A DNA stretch of 64,000 nt from Cytobacillus sp. FSL H8-0458 (lineage in GTDB: Bacteria > Bacillota > Bacilli > Bacillales > Cytobacillaceae): assembly GCF_038002165.1 (NCBI RefSeq), contig NZ_JBBOBR010000001.1:1426001-1490000 (forward strand), given 5' to 3'. Position 1 is the stretch's first letter; every line of letters starts with the position of its first letter. The translations under genes were made by a program, and so were the position numbers. Under the pieces are notes generated by a model that had not been told where the DNA came from, made no database searches, and was given only the letters and a program-made list of their open reading frames with translations. Shown here piece after piece: positions 1-8,418 of the stretch.

Positions 1-73
1 ATAAGCTTATTATTTCCGGATTTGGAAAACTTATGAAGGGAATAATCAGCCCTTTAAGATAAAATAAAACTTA

Positions 74-544
74 ATGTTGCCTCCAATGCGCTTGTTCATT
101 CTATTGGATAGCAGGAAACTTGGAGTTATTTATCAGAGAGCGTTAGAAGAGATTGTTCTTCTGCTGGATTGTGAATATGGGAGTATTGTTAGGGCTAACA
201 GAAATCAGTACAAAATTATCTGTACTATGGAAAATGGCCAATTCGAGCAAACGATTTATTTGATTAATATTGGCGAGGTCCATGCAGGTGAAGATTTGAA
301 ACAGGGGAAGCCAATTATTTTAGAAAATGGGCTTAAAAAGCGGTCTGCCGGAAATCCAGGCACCGTTTTTACCTGAAAATTTCTAAAAGGATCCTTTTGT
401 ATCAATGAGCATAGGGTTTCAACCTTAATTCCAGATGATCTATTTACTGAAAAGGACCTTGTACAGTATGCAGACCAAGCCTTTACCGTTCCAAGAGACA
501 ATGGAAAAAAACGGGCCAGGATCCATAACAGCGAAAATATATAG
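74..544 (+). pseudogene. Decayed GAF/GGDEF (diguanylate-cyclase-like) gene remnant
   Basis: The first 100 codons resemble part of a GAF domain: hydrophobic strands around CEYGSIVRANRNQYKIICTM. The frame stops with TGA at 374-376. In the same frame beyond that stop, and one more TGA-free stretch later, a sequence resembling the end of a GGDEF domain is readable (LVQYADQAFTVPRDNGKKRA; families usually show ADxALYxAKxxGRNR). It ends with TAG at 542-544. The segment between the two, including the GGDEF active-site loop, is missing. The gene therefore carries an internal deletion plus a nonsense codon and cannot make c-di-GMP. Assignment rests on two short matches, so it is moderate. Confidence 0.45.
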
Positions 545-583
545 CCACAGGATGCAGCAATGTTCATTCTTATAAAATCCATG

Positions 584-621
584 TTAAAGCCTGCCCAATT
601 TTCACGCGGCAGGCTTTCTAT
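584..621. terminator. Bidirectional hairpin terminator
   Basis: A perfect 10-bp inverted repeat (AAAGCCTGCC at 586-595, GGCAGGCTTT at 608-617) lies between the decayed plus-strand gene and the 3' end of the minus-strand gerC. The A-rich and T-rich flanks suit termination from both sides. Confidence 0.6.
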
Positions 622-655
622 CCTTAAAGATAGTTAAGGATCTAAAATATGAAAG

Positions 656-1780
656 TTATTCCACTACACCGGTTCTGACAATTTGAAAATTTACCTTCAC
701 GTTTACACGTATGTTTTTATACATTTCATGCCATTTTTCCTTAGTAAGTCCCGACCTATATACTGAACTTCTATAAACCTCTCCGAAACCGAATACATCT
801 GAGTCATGGGCCTTGGCATAGGCAAGCAAATCTTCTGCATTCTTTTTAATTGTATTACTGATCGTTTTTTCCAGAATTTGAATATTTTTCGGGTTTTTTA
901 AATCAATGGATTGGTTAATTTCCAATAGGCGGGAGTCAATGTTAATGGTTAGCTTAAAGGTGAGATTCTCTTTGTCCTGCAGTTCCATTTTACTGTTGCT
1001 TCTGATGGTATCCAATACCACAGCAAGCTCTTTTTCTTCATTTAGCTTAATGTTTTGGAAACCATTTTTGCTGATTATGAGTTCGAGGTTTCCTGCCTCA
1101 TATCGATCATTTATTAATTTTAAGTAAAAGGACTCTGCTGCAGAAATTTTACCCACCATTTTATCATCATTCATAAGTGCCATGCCTGTTATCCTAACCA
1201 TTCCATTTTCTGCTTTTAAGGTTGGGAGGGAAGGGTCCACTCCAGCTGCGTAAAAATCATGTGTGAATTCCTGAAGTGTTGAAGATGGGATTAATTCCCC
1301 TTTAATGTTCTGGTCAAGTTCTTTATATATAAATTGTCCTATATCAGTAAATTGCTGGTTTTCCTGTTTAAGTATTTCATTGGCACTGCCCTCAACAATA
1401 CCCAAATAGGTGAGGTCACTGATTGAGGGGTCGCGTGAAAGTGTGTCTGCCAGGTTAATAATTCCATCCTCTGCAACTTCTTCTCCGTATAGGGCAACTC
1501 GAAGCTGGCCGGATTGCAGCTTTTTCGGGCTCTTTAAATCTGCTGCAATCCGGGCTCCTTTGCTGGTAATCGACTCACCCGTTATAAAACCAGTATTTTT
1601 AGGTGCTTCCGGATCAATTTGCAGCAGAACCATGGTCGTTAAAATCTTGCCATCTTCAGAAAGATCGTAGCCTACTGTAGTAATTAAGCCCATTTTTTCT
1701 AATGTTTTGCTGTCAGTGCAGGCTGTGAGAACAGCCCAAAGAACGATTATGGATACAAAAGCAGCAACATTACGTCTCAC
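656..1780 (-). CDS. gerC: GerC-type spore germination lipoprotein (Ger(x)C family)
   Basis: This is the C subunit of a nutrient germinant receptor, anchored to the outer face of the spore inner membrane. The 374-residue protein is normal length for the family. It starts with a signal peptide ending in a lipobox (VLTAC, Cys at residue 21) and goes straight into the typical GerC opening (EKMGLITTVGYDLSEDG). The C-terminal half carries the family's conserved KEKWHEMYKNIRVNVKVNFQI-type strand region. The GTG start at 1780 overlaps the stop of the upstream gerB by 4 bases (GTGA), with AGGGGTGA as ribosome binding site. This indicates translational coupling in a gerA-gerB-gerC operon. The ligand cannot be predicted. 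Confidence 0.9.
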   Translation of the reverse strand: MRRNVAAFVSIIVLWAVLTACTDSKTLEKMGLITTVGYDLSEDGKILTTMVLLQIDPEAPKNTGFITGESITSKGARIAADLKSPKKLQSGQLRVALYGEEVAEDGIINLADTLSRDPSISDLTYLGIVEGSANEILKQENQQFTDIGQFIYKELDQNIKGELIPSSTLQEFTHDFYAAGVDPSLPTLKAENGMVRITGMALMNDDKMVGKISAAESFYLKLINDRYEAGNLELIISKNGFQNIKLNEEKELAVVLDTIRSNSKMELQDKENLTFKLTINIDSRLLEINQSIDLKNPKNIQILEKTISNTIKKNAEDLLAYAKAHDSDVFGFGEVYRSSVYRSGLTKEKWHEMYKNIRVNVKVNFQIVRTGVVE

Positions 1781-2889
1781 CGTGGTTCACCCCTTTGATT
1801 TTTAATTCTTTTTTTGAATAAAGCAATAATGTAAAGGAAAATGGGGTAAACAAAAACCAAATAAAATGCGTATTTAGCATAGTTATCATTAATAAGATTG
1901 ATTTCGATCCTTGTTAAGAAAATCTGCAGAGATAAATAAAGGAAGAAAGCTAATAACCAAGAGATATTTATCATACTTCTATTCCAGATTCTGCTTAGTC
2001 CTCTGGAGGCAGACCATAAGTAAAGCATTAAATTCGGCAAGATAAGGATAATCCATGATGAAACTGCGACGTATTCAAATCTTTCAATAAACGGCAGCCG
2101 CACAATCTTGAACAAAGAAAGGGTGCCCCAAATCGTCCTTTCAAGCTGTCCACCGCTGAAATAGGCAAGGGAAATGACCATAATGATGAGATAAAGAAAA
2201 GTGGTAAAAAGCAAACCATACTGAAAATATTTATTGATCTTTTCCTTCTCATTTACATATGGATAGAAGGCGTACAGGAGTTCAAATCCCAATACAGTAA
2301 ATGTCATTTGCCGGGCGCCTTTCAGGATTTCTTTTAAATCTGATTCTAAAATCGGAGATAAATATTCCCAATTGGCAAACTGAAAAGGAAATGCCAGCAG
2401 TGAAATCATCCACACTGTAAAGATAATACTGAAGAAGCAAAATCCGACAATCGTCCGAAAGCCGCCTGTAAGGCCGTACATTACTAATAACATAATGGTT
2501 AAAGAAATAAACCAGGTGGGAAGGTCAGGAAAAACCCAGGCCTGAACCACTTCAATATAATTTCGGGTAATAACAAAGAAGGCTGCCAAACAATGGAATA
2601 TATAAATAAAATTAAGCAGACTCCCCAGCCACTTCCCATAAATGTCGAAATGAATCCCAAAGAGATCTGCAGATTGATACATAGACAGGGTTTTAAATAT
2701 GATCCAGCCAATCAGGTTTGCTGCTGCTCCTGCTATGAGGACAGATATCCACGCGTCATGTTTGGATTCCAGGTAAATAACACGCTGGAAACCTTGCACT
2801 CCTACACCCACCTGCATGGCGTGCACTATGAAAAAAACCATGAAAGCATTAATTAAATATTGGGGTTTCGGCTGTACGTTAATTTTCAT
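1777..2889 (-). CDS. gerB: GerB-type spore germination permease (endospore germination permease family)
   Basis: Multi-pass inner-membrane B subunit of a germinant receptor, a member of the APC transporter superfamily. The 370-residue protein has about ten hydrophobic helices and the family's N-terminal signature (MQVGVGVQGFQRVIY, then a KHDAWISVLIAG helix). The typical YPYV segment follows the fifth to sixth helices. It is the middle gene of the operon, 18 bases after gerA and overlapping gerC by 4 bases. No strong Shine-Dalgarno sequence is visible before the ATG at 2887-2889, so translation may depend on coupling. In known receptors this subunit binds the germinant; specificity is not readable here. 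Confidence 0.9.
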   Translation of the reverse strand: MKINVQPKPQYLINAFMVFFIVHAMQVGVGVQGFQRVIYLESKHDAWISVLIAGAAANLIGWIIFKTLSMYQSADLFGIHFDIYGKWLGSLLNFIYIFHCLAAFFVITRNYIEVVQAWVFPDLPTWFISLTIMLLVMYGLTGGFRTIVGFCFFSIIFTVWMISLLAFPFQFANWEYLSPILESDLKEILKGARQMTFTVLGFELLYAFYPYVNEKEKINKYFQYGLLFTTFLYLIIMVISLAYFSGGQLERTIWGTLSLFKIVRLPFIERFEYVAVSSWIILILPNLMLYLWSASRGLSRIWNRSMINISWLLAFFLYLSLQIFLTRIEINLINDNYAKYAFYLVFVYPIFLYIIALFKKRIKNQRGEPR

Positions 2890-2907
2890 TTCGATACACC
2901 ATAACTT

Positions 2908-4077
2908 TTACTCATGTTCATTCCCCTTGGAAGGGCTATATTTAATATGATCCTTTGGTCTTGTCTGAAACGGCCTTCTAAATGTAAACGAAAGCGGAAG
3001 CCGGATGATGCTGTCTCGCCAATCGGTAAGACGCAAAGGGTAAAATGGAGCAAGAAAAGGACTTCCTAAGCTAGATTGTCTTAAAAGATGAATGAGCAGA
3101 AAGCAAAATCCGGCCATCAGGCCATAAAACCCCCAAAAACCCGCAAAAATAATGAGAGGAAAGCGCAAGATTCGAATGACGTTACCCATCATATAGCTTG
3201 GTGTTGTAAAAGATGCGAGAGCTCCAAGTGCAACAATGATAATGAGAATATTGCTCGTGAAACCCGCCTGTACGGCTGCGGTGCCAATAACAATACCCCC
3301 AACAATGCCCATTGTCTGTCCAACCTTAGTTGGCAGTCTCGCGCCAGCCTCTCTCAATAGTTCAATGATGAACTCCAATAGCAAAGCTTCTATAATCGGC
3401 GGAAACGGTACACGAGATCTTGATTCACTTAATGGAACAAGAAAAGCCTGCGGGATGATCTCGTAATGGAATGTTAGAGAAGCTACGTATACGGCAGTGA
3501 AAAAAATGGAGAGCATCATGGCGATCATCCTTAGAATACGGAGAAAGGTTGAAATATGCCATCTGACATTCTGATCCTCCATGCTTTGGAAGAACTCTAT
3601 AAATGATTGCGGGCATCCTATCGCCTGAACACTGCCATCAACAAGAACTGCTATTTTCCCATTGAGAAGCCATGCACTTGTCCGGTCTGGCCGTTCAGTC
3701 AGCACCATTTGAGGGAAGATAGACAAAGAATTATCTTCAATTAACTGTGCAAGGATTGAGCTGTCCAAAATACTGTCTATTTTTAAAGAAATGACACGCT
3801 GTTTGAGTGTGGCAACCATCTGTTCTAAAGAAATAAAGTCGTCAGTCAAAGAAGCTAGAATGTCCTGGTGCAGCATTGACTTTTCAATCATCGTGTCAAA
3901 GTATACCACTGTTAACTTTTGGCTGAATTCCTTCACCATCAAATCTGCACTATTATTTAATCGGCTTTTCACTTGATCAATAAAAGTAAATTTGGATTGA
4001 GAGATAGGGGAAGCAGATGATGCCTCTTTTTTTGCATCTCTGTTTCTACTGTTCGCGGTATGGCGTTTTAAAAACAT
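2908..4077 (-). CDS. gerA: GerA-type spore germination protein, A subunit, shortened N-terminal domain
   Basis: Membrane A subunit of a germinant receptor. The ATG at 4077 (MFLKRHT) is preferred because GGAGGG lies just upstream; an in-frame TTG at 4089 would overlap that ribosome binding site. The product is 389 residues, while GerAA proteins are usually about 480-500. The membrane part looks complete (SIFPQMVLTERPD, VDGSVQAIGCPQ, PFPPIIEALLLEF, LREAGARLPTKVGQTMGIVG, then the C-terminal helices). The missing part is in the soluble N-terminal region. The early segment (LMVKEFSQKLTVVYFDTMI) jumps to LKQRVISLKIDSILDSS, skipping the part that normally holds the R-x-x-x-EP and GPRxGFTE signatures. 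It may be a defective or unusual receptor. Confidence 0.85.
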   Translation of the reverse strand: MFLKRHTANSRNRDAKKEASSASPISQSKFTFIDQVKSRLNNSADLMVKEFSQKLTVVYFDTMIEKSMLHQDILASLTDDFISLEQMVATLKQRVISLKIDSILDSSILAQLIEDNSLSIFPQMVLTERPDRTSAWLLNGKIAVLVDGSVQAIGCPQSFIEFFQSMEDQNVRWHISTFLRILRMIAMMLSIFFTAVYVASLTFHYEIIPQAFLVPLSESRSRVPFPPIIEALLLEFIIELLREAGARLPTKVGQTMGIVGGIVIGTAAVQAGFTSNILIIIVALGALASFTTPSYMMGNVIRILRFPLIIFAGFWGFYGLMAGFCFLLIHLLRQSSLGSPFLAPFYPLRLTDWRDSIIRLPLSFTFRRPFQTRPKDHIKYSPSKGNEHE

Positions 4078-4442
4078 AATACCCTCCAATAACCTTGTAT
4101 TGGTATCTTTAACTCTAAAAGGGGGAATTATACAGAAGTTTTAAGGGATAGAAAAAGATTGAGGAAACTGTCCAATATTGTCTTAGCAGCATGTTTAGGA
4201 GGCATGGTTTCGGGAAAACGGGAATCGGCATTATCGCTGTAGGTTAGGATTATCAGAAGCGGAGTATACTTAACATAATCCCCACCTGTATCATTGATGG
4301 GGATTACTGGCTCCTTAACCTGGCTTAGTACACAATACGCTTGAAAAGTTAAGATTAAAAAACTAAGGTTTTTTGACTTGGTATATGCCACGTAAGTTAA
4401 AGTCTGGGTAACAACGGCCGCTAATACGTATAAGCGCTTGTC

Positions 4443-4580
4443 TCAACAATCTGCTACTGTTCGAATTACAATGACATTCCCAACCTTAAACATCCCCAGT
4501 TTCCCTTCACCTACTGCCTCTGCCCGAATCATCCTGGCAATTAAATCAATATCACCTTTGGTATATGCTACTCTGGTCAT
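4443..4580 (-). pseudogene. cwlJ (spore cortex-lytic enzyme) N-terminal remnant
   Basis: Reading the minus strand from ATG at 4578-4580 gives a 45-residue peptide with the N-terminal signature of CwlJ/SleB-type hydrolases (RAEAVGEGKLGMFKVGNVIV; catalytic-type Glu in the AExxGEG motif). It stops at TGA 4443-4445, shortly after the VGNV strand. CwlJ is normally about 140 residues, so about two thirds of the domain is gone, and the downstream sequence shows no continuation that I recognise. An SD-like GGTAAAGAGG precedes the start. Cortex lysis must be provided from elsewhere in the genome. Confidence 0.6.
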
Positions 4581-4868
4581 TACTCATAACCTCTTTACCT
4601 AGAATTGTATTAAAAACAACGGGCAAAAATGATAAGTCAGCTGCATTAATCTGGTACTGGCTTCTTCACTAATGCCTGCAGCTCCATTGAAAAAAATGCC
4701 GTCCCGCCGCAATAAGATTGAGGATATATTGAGTCAGCTAATATACACCATGCCTGCATGCATCCAGGTATATCTTGGACAGAATTAAGCTGCAGCTGAA
4801 AGTTAATCCTTTTACATTTGGGGTAAGGTTGTAATATATCCCAATCTATGAAAGGCAGGTTTTAATAT
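4581..4868. other. Non-coding gap before the HtrA-type gene
   Basis: No convincing gene is visible. The stretch has short hydrophobic reading frames in both directions that match nothing I recognise. The last 20 bases carry the AGGCAGG ribosome binding site of the protease gene. Confidence 0.3.
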
Positions 4869-6062
4869 ATGGAGCCTTTTGATCACCAAAAGGAAAATGA
4901 AAGAAAAGGATCCAGCAGGAAATGGATAATTGCAGGTTTAATAGGTGCGGTTATGGGTGCATTACTAATTGTTTTGATCATCTTTCCCCTGATTGGGGAA
5001 AAAGCTGACAAAAGTCCCCTTGATAAAAATCCACTAAAGCAATCAAATGTAAGTGCGGCGGAAGGAAAGGAAACAAACCCGGTTACAGAAGCAGTTGAAA
5101 AAAGCATGAAGGCTGTGGTGAGTGTAATTAACTTTCAAGGCGGTGATATGTGGGAGGGCACTGAACCGCAGCGTGCTGGATCAGGCTCAGGAGTCATTTA
5201 TAAAATTGAAGATGGGTCGGCATATATAGCAACAAATCACCACGTTATTAAAGATGCCAGCCAAATAGAAATTAATTTAAATAATGATAAGAGACTTCCT
5301 GCCAAATTGCTTGGATCTGACCCGCTGCTGGATCTTGCAGTATTACAAGTAGATAGTGAAAAGATTGACCATGTAATTAATATTGGAAAATCAGGAGATT
5401 TAGTGCCCGGGCAAACGGCAATCGCCATAGGAAACCCGCTTGGCTTTCTGCAGGGGACTGTCACAACCGGTGTCATAAGTGCCCCGGATCGCACGATTCC
5501 AGTTGATGTGAATCAAGATGGCATGGTGGATTGGCATTCGGAAGTCATTCAAACAGATGCATCGATCAACCCTGGAAACAGCGGGGGAGCATTGATTAAT
5601 ATTAATGGAGAGCTGATTGGCATTAACTCATCTAAAATAGCTATGGACGGTGTAGAAGGTATTGGTTTCGCCATTCCGATTGACACAGCACTTCCAGTCC
5701 TTCAGGATCTGGAGAAATTCGGAGAAGTCAAACGGCCTTACATGGGAATTATTCCGATTAACTTAGCAGATATCCCATCTCAGTACTATCAGAATGAATT
5801 GCAGCTTCCTGTAGAAGTGACCGAGGGAGTCATTGTCAGGAAAACAGAACCTGCAGCGCCTGCAGGTCAGGCAGGCATTAAACAAAATGACGTTATCATA
5901 AAGCTGGATAATCAAGAAATTTCAAATGTAGTCGATTTGCGAAAGTACTTGTACACAGAGAAGGATATTGGTGATACGGTGAAAATAATATATTACAGAA
6001 ATGGAGAAAAAGAATCTGCTGAAATGACATTAACGGAAGAGGAATCAATTGTACAAGAATAA
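4869..6062 (+). CDS. HtrA/DegP-type membrane-anchored serine protease with PDZ domain
   Basis: Cell-envelope quality-control protease of the S1C family (HtrA/HtrB/HtrC group of Bacillus). The 397-residue protein has a short basic cytoplasmic tail and one membrane anchor (about residues 20-43). A trypsin-like domain follows, with the catalytic triad H125 (TNHHVI), D155 (LLDLAVL) and S238 (NPGNSGGAL). A single PDZ domain covers about residues 290-390 (APAGQAGIKQNDVIIKLDN). All catalytic motifs are intact. It stands alone between the germination remnants and a terminator at 6131-6176, so it is probably monocistronic. Which of the three Bacillus paralogues it corresponds to cannot be told from the sequence alone. 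Confidence 0.92.
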   Translation: MEPFDHQKENERKGSSRKWIIAGLIGAVMGALLIVLIIFPLIGEKADKSPLDKNPLKQSNVSAAEGKETNPVTEAVEKSMKAVVSVINFQGGDMWEGTEPQRAGSGSGVIYKIEDGSAYIATNHHVIKDASQIEINLNNDKRLPAKLLGSDPLLDLAVLQVDSEKIDHVINIGKSGDLVPGQTAIAIGNPLGFLQGTVTTGVISAPDRTIPVDVNQDGMVDWHSEVIQTDASINPGNSGGALININGELIGINSSKIAMDGVEGIGFAIPIDTALPVLQDLEKFGEVKRPYMGIIPINLADIPSQYYQNELQLPVEVTEGVIVRKTEPAAPAGQAGIKQNDVIIKLDNQEISNVVDLRKYLYTEKDIGDTVKIIYYRNGEKESAEMTLTEEESIVQE

Positions 6063-6128
6063 AATCGAAAGTCATTTTTTAAATATTCTTGCTGCTAAAT
6101 TGATCAGATAGACTATCAGAGCATATAA

Positions 6129-6178
6129 ATAAAAAGTGTCCGGACCATGAAAAAATGTTCCAGACACTTTTTTTTCTT
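6129..6178 (+). terminator. Rho-independent terminator after the HtrA-type gene
   Basis: Inverted repeat AAAAGTGTC / GACACTTTT with an internal GGA/TCC extension, followed by eight T residues at about 6168-6175. Confidence 0.8.
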
Positions 6179-6230
6179 CAAAAGGAACCGTGTAATATCC
6201 ACACTTGAATGAATTCGATAAATGTTCGTG

Positions 6231-6554
6231 CTATAGGTAAGACATATAAAAAAAGTAACCTATGAAAATGGTGCTGATTGCTTTGCCGATTGAATTGCCT
6301 AGAAGGTACTTATGGACTGTCACAGAATCTTCATCAACCGTTTCGGCAATTTTATAAATCATCCAAAGGATGACATGTATGCATCCTCCGGCAAACAGGA
6401 TGGAAATCCAGGCATCATAGCCTGCATCCTTTGCGATGTCTCTCTGATAGACAAGAACCCCAATGCCAATTTGCATGGACATAATTAAATAAAATACTAA
6501 AAATGGGGATATCTTCAATCTGTCTGGTATTGGCTGCTCCTGTATCTGGTACAA
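6231..6554 (-). pseudogene. Truncated GerB-type germination permease
   Basis: The 107-residue frame matches the first third of a GerB permease (MQIGIGVLVYQRDIAKDAGYDAWISILFAG), comparable with the intact gerB at 1777-2889. About 250 residues and most membrane helices are missing. The frame runs into a stop 50 bases from the HtrA terminator, and no A or C subunit gene is nearby. A deletion has removed the rest, so it is non-functional as a receptor subunit. Confidence 0.75.
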
Positions 6555-6628
6555 CTCCGTTTCATGATTTGGTAACTGGCTGTGGTAAAACTGCGTTCAC
6601 TCTCCCGCGTTATTTATCAATATCCTTT

Positions 6629-6829
6629 TTATCTTGTGCTCATTTCTGAGGCGGATAGGATTTTTAGTTCGCAAAAAGTGTGGCCTCTTGGATTGCATTG
6701 AAAAGAAGTTAAGAAGACGACAAGGCTTCCAGCAGCAATTCCAAAATTCAATTTACTGTTTTTTAACATACTTTGCATAAAAGTTAACATAATCATAGCC
6801 ATCGAGGCACCCATTAATAGAGCTATCAC
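6629..6829 (-). pseudogene. Possible remnant of a DUF305-type membrane protein
   Basis: A 66-residue frame begins with a hydrophobic stretch (MIALLMGASMAMIMLTFMQS, then LKNSKLNFGIAAGSLVVF). It resembles the membrane-helix pair that precedes the DUF305 domain in Bacillus copper-region proteins. The conserved PHH motif and the rest of DUF305 are absent; the tail after FLTS is unrelated. The match is from memory of the family pattern, so confidence is low. Confidence 0.35.
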
Positions 6830-6927
6830 GAATAGTTAATGGATTAAAACTTACGAAATCTACTTTTACAGGTGACATCAAAGGAATAAGCCTATAAACT
6901 ATTAAATAGCATTTAATAATAAACTTC

Positions 6928-6996
6928 GAAGCAAGGGGACGGCTCTCTTGCTTCCTTCGTTTTGCTTGCTTAGGTGAATCAGAAGAACCGTCCCCA
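6928..6996 (+). repeat. Overlapping-hairpin repeat element (GGGGACGG type), copy 1
   Basis: Two mutually exclusive hairpins share one arm region. Hairpin A is GAAGCAAG at 6928-6935 with CTTGCTTC at 6947-6954. Hairpin B is GGGGACGG at 6935-6942 with CCGTCCCC at 6988-6995. The left arm of B sits in the loop of A. A second element with the same layout and similar core (GGGGACAGGCT) lies at 17502-17557. Short GC-rich elements with a GGGACGG core are scattered in many Bacillaceae genomes. It ends just before the manA ribosome binding site, so it might affect manA expression. Confidence 0.55.
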
Positions 6997-7019
6997 TGTT
7001 TCCGCAAATGGAGGTACAC

Positions 7020-7979
7020 ATGTATAAAAATGAGCCGATTTTTTTACAGCCTGTGTTTCAAGAGAGGATTTGGGGCGGGCAGAAATTAAGAAGAGAGTTT
7101 AATTATGAGATTACGAATGATAAGACAGGGGAGGCGTGGGTGATTTCTGCGCATCCGCATGGCCCAAGCATTATCACCAATGGTCCGCTAGCAGGGAAGA
7201 CATTGGCTGATGCTTGGAATGAGCATAAGGAACTTTTTAATAAAAATGCTGCTGATCAAGGTGAGTATCCGTTGCTTGTAAAGATTTTGGATGCAGCGGA
7301 TGATTTATCTGTTCAAGTTCATCCGGATGATCAATTTGCCCGCGAAGTCGAAGGCGTGCCTTATGGCAAAACGGAATGCTGGTACGTATTAAGTGCCGAA
7401 GAAGGGGCCGAGCTTGTGTTAGGACATCATGCCAAGACAGAGGGAGAATTAGCGGCCATGATCGATCAAGGAGAATGGAACAAACTTTTACGCCGAGTGA
7501 AGGTGAAAGCTGGCGATTTTGTTTATGTGCCAAGCGGTACCATTCATGCCATTGGAAAAGGCATTGTCATCCTGGAAACACAGCAAAGCTCCGATATTAC
7601 CTATCGTGTTTATGATTATGACCGTACAGATGATGCCGGCAACAAGCGTGAATTGCATCTTGAACGTTCCAAACAAGTGACAACTGTTCCGCATCAGGAT
7701 GCCGCAGTTGAGCAGACAAAAACTGTTAATGGCGGTTTGGCTGCAAAGAAATTGGTGGAGGAGCAGTATTTTACTGTGTATCATTGGGAATTGAATGGTC
7801 AGGCTGATTGTGAAATGACTGCTGATTACTTACAGGTGAGTGTTGTAGACGGCAAGGCTGCTATTACTATGGAGGGAAATTCCTGCGATTTAGAAAAAGG
7901 TGTCCATTTTATTCTGCCTCATGGCGTTCGCCAATTTAAATTGGAAGGGAAAGCTGAGGTTATTGTTTCGCATGAATAA
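7020..7979 (+). CDS. manA: Mannose-6-phosphate isomerase, class I
   Basis: Zinc-dependent cytoplasmic enzyme interconverting mannose-6-phosphate and fructose-6-phosphate. The ATG at 7020 is chosen over an in-frame ATG at 6996 because GGAGGT sits about 7 bases upstream of it; the product is 319 residues, normal for Bacillus ManA. Visible family motifs are the opening PIFLQPVFQERIWGG, the metal-binding VQVHPDD segment, GKTECWYVL, and the VPSGTIHAIGKGIVILETQQSSD stretch with its histidine. In this window it supplies the last step for mannose released by the GH38 and GH125 mannosidases after phosphorylation by a ROK kinase. It is not in an operon with them. Confidence 0.95.
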   Translation: MYKNEPIFLQPVFQERIWGGQKLRREFNYEITNDKTGEAWVISAHPHGPSIITNGPLAGKTLADAWNEHKELFNKNAADQGEYPLLVKILDAADDLSVQVHPDDQFAREVEGVPYGKTECWYVLSAEEGAELVLGHHAKTEGELAAMIDQGEWNKLLRRVKVKAGDFVYVPSGTIHAIGKGIVILETQQSSDITYRVYDYDRTDDAGNKRELHLERSKQVTTVPHQDAAVEQTKTVNGGLAAKKLVEEQYFTVYHWELNGQADCEMTADYLQVSVVDGKAAITMEGNSCDLEKGVHFILPHGVRQFKLEGKAEVIVSHE

Positions 7980-8217
7980 GGCAGCATAACTCCGTTTTGC
8001 CGAGCCTTGATTTGGTGGATAGGGGCTGTTTACAATGATTGTCACAGAACCGGCTTAAAATGTTTTTTTATTTGTGATGCTTGCTGTATGACTTGAATTT
8101 CGCCACCGGGTCTTTCTGACTAGTGGAAATTCTTTTGTGAGTCCTTTTTGCTGAATATTCAAAAATATATTGACGGACACATGTATGCGTTTTAGTATAA
8201 GAGATAAATAAGGGTTT

Positions 8218-8293
8218 CATGTTACTAGATCATACTAGGCATGGGAAACAAAGCGGGAGCATTCTCCTGCCTGTTTTCCATGCCATTTTTATT
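8218..8293 (+). promoter_or_regulatory. GlcT-type antitermination leader (RAT plus terminator) upstream of GH84 gene 1
   Basis: CATGTTACTAG at 8219-8229 opens a ribonucleic antiterminator hairpin with stem CTAG/CTAG, and overlaps a terminator. The terminator arms are GGCATGGGAAACA (8238-8250) and TGTTTTCCATGCC (8272-8284), followed by ATTTTTAT. The mutually exclusive layout and the CATGTTACT...AGGCA pattern match the GlcT target of Bacillus ptsG. A possible promoter lies upstream (TTGACG at 8170-8175, TAGTAT 17 bases later). Three related leaders are at 41788, 53630 and 53331-53408. Confidence 0.8.
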
Positions 8294-8418
8294 CTCCTGG
8301 AAGAAATCTAGTAAAGCCAATAAATGAAGGAGGGTTGCGGCAAAAACAAATCCAGCCACGATTATCTTTGGAACAGAGAATACTAAACAAATACTATAAA
8401 AGGAGGAATTCAAAAAGA

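Noticed and set aside
4128..4391. 87-codon minus-strand frame downstream of the cwlJ remnant
   Set aside because: No recognisable domain and no ribosome binding site. Its opening VAYTK echoes the cwlJ remnant (VAYTKGD) but nothing after it matches.
6753..7019. 88-codon minus-strand frame opposite the manA leader
   Set aside because: It runs through the hairpin repeat and has no plausible protein features; it is a chance frame.
8335..8418. Upstream in-frame start of GH84 gene 1
   Set aside because: It would place a hydrophilic stretch before the signal peptide. AGGAGG lies just before ATG 8419.
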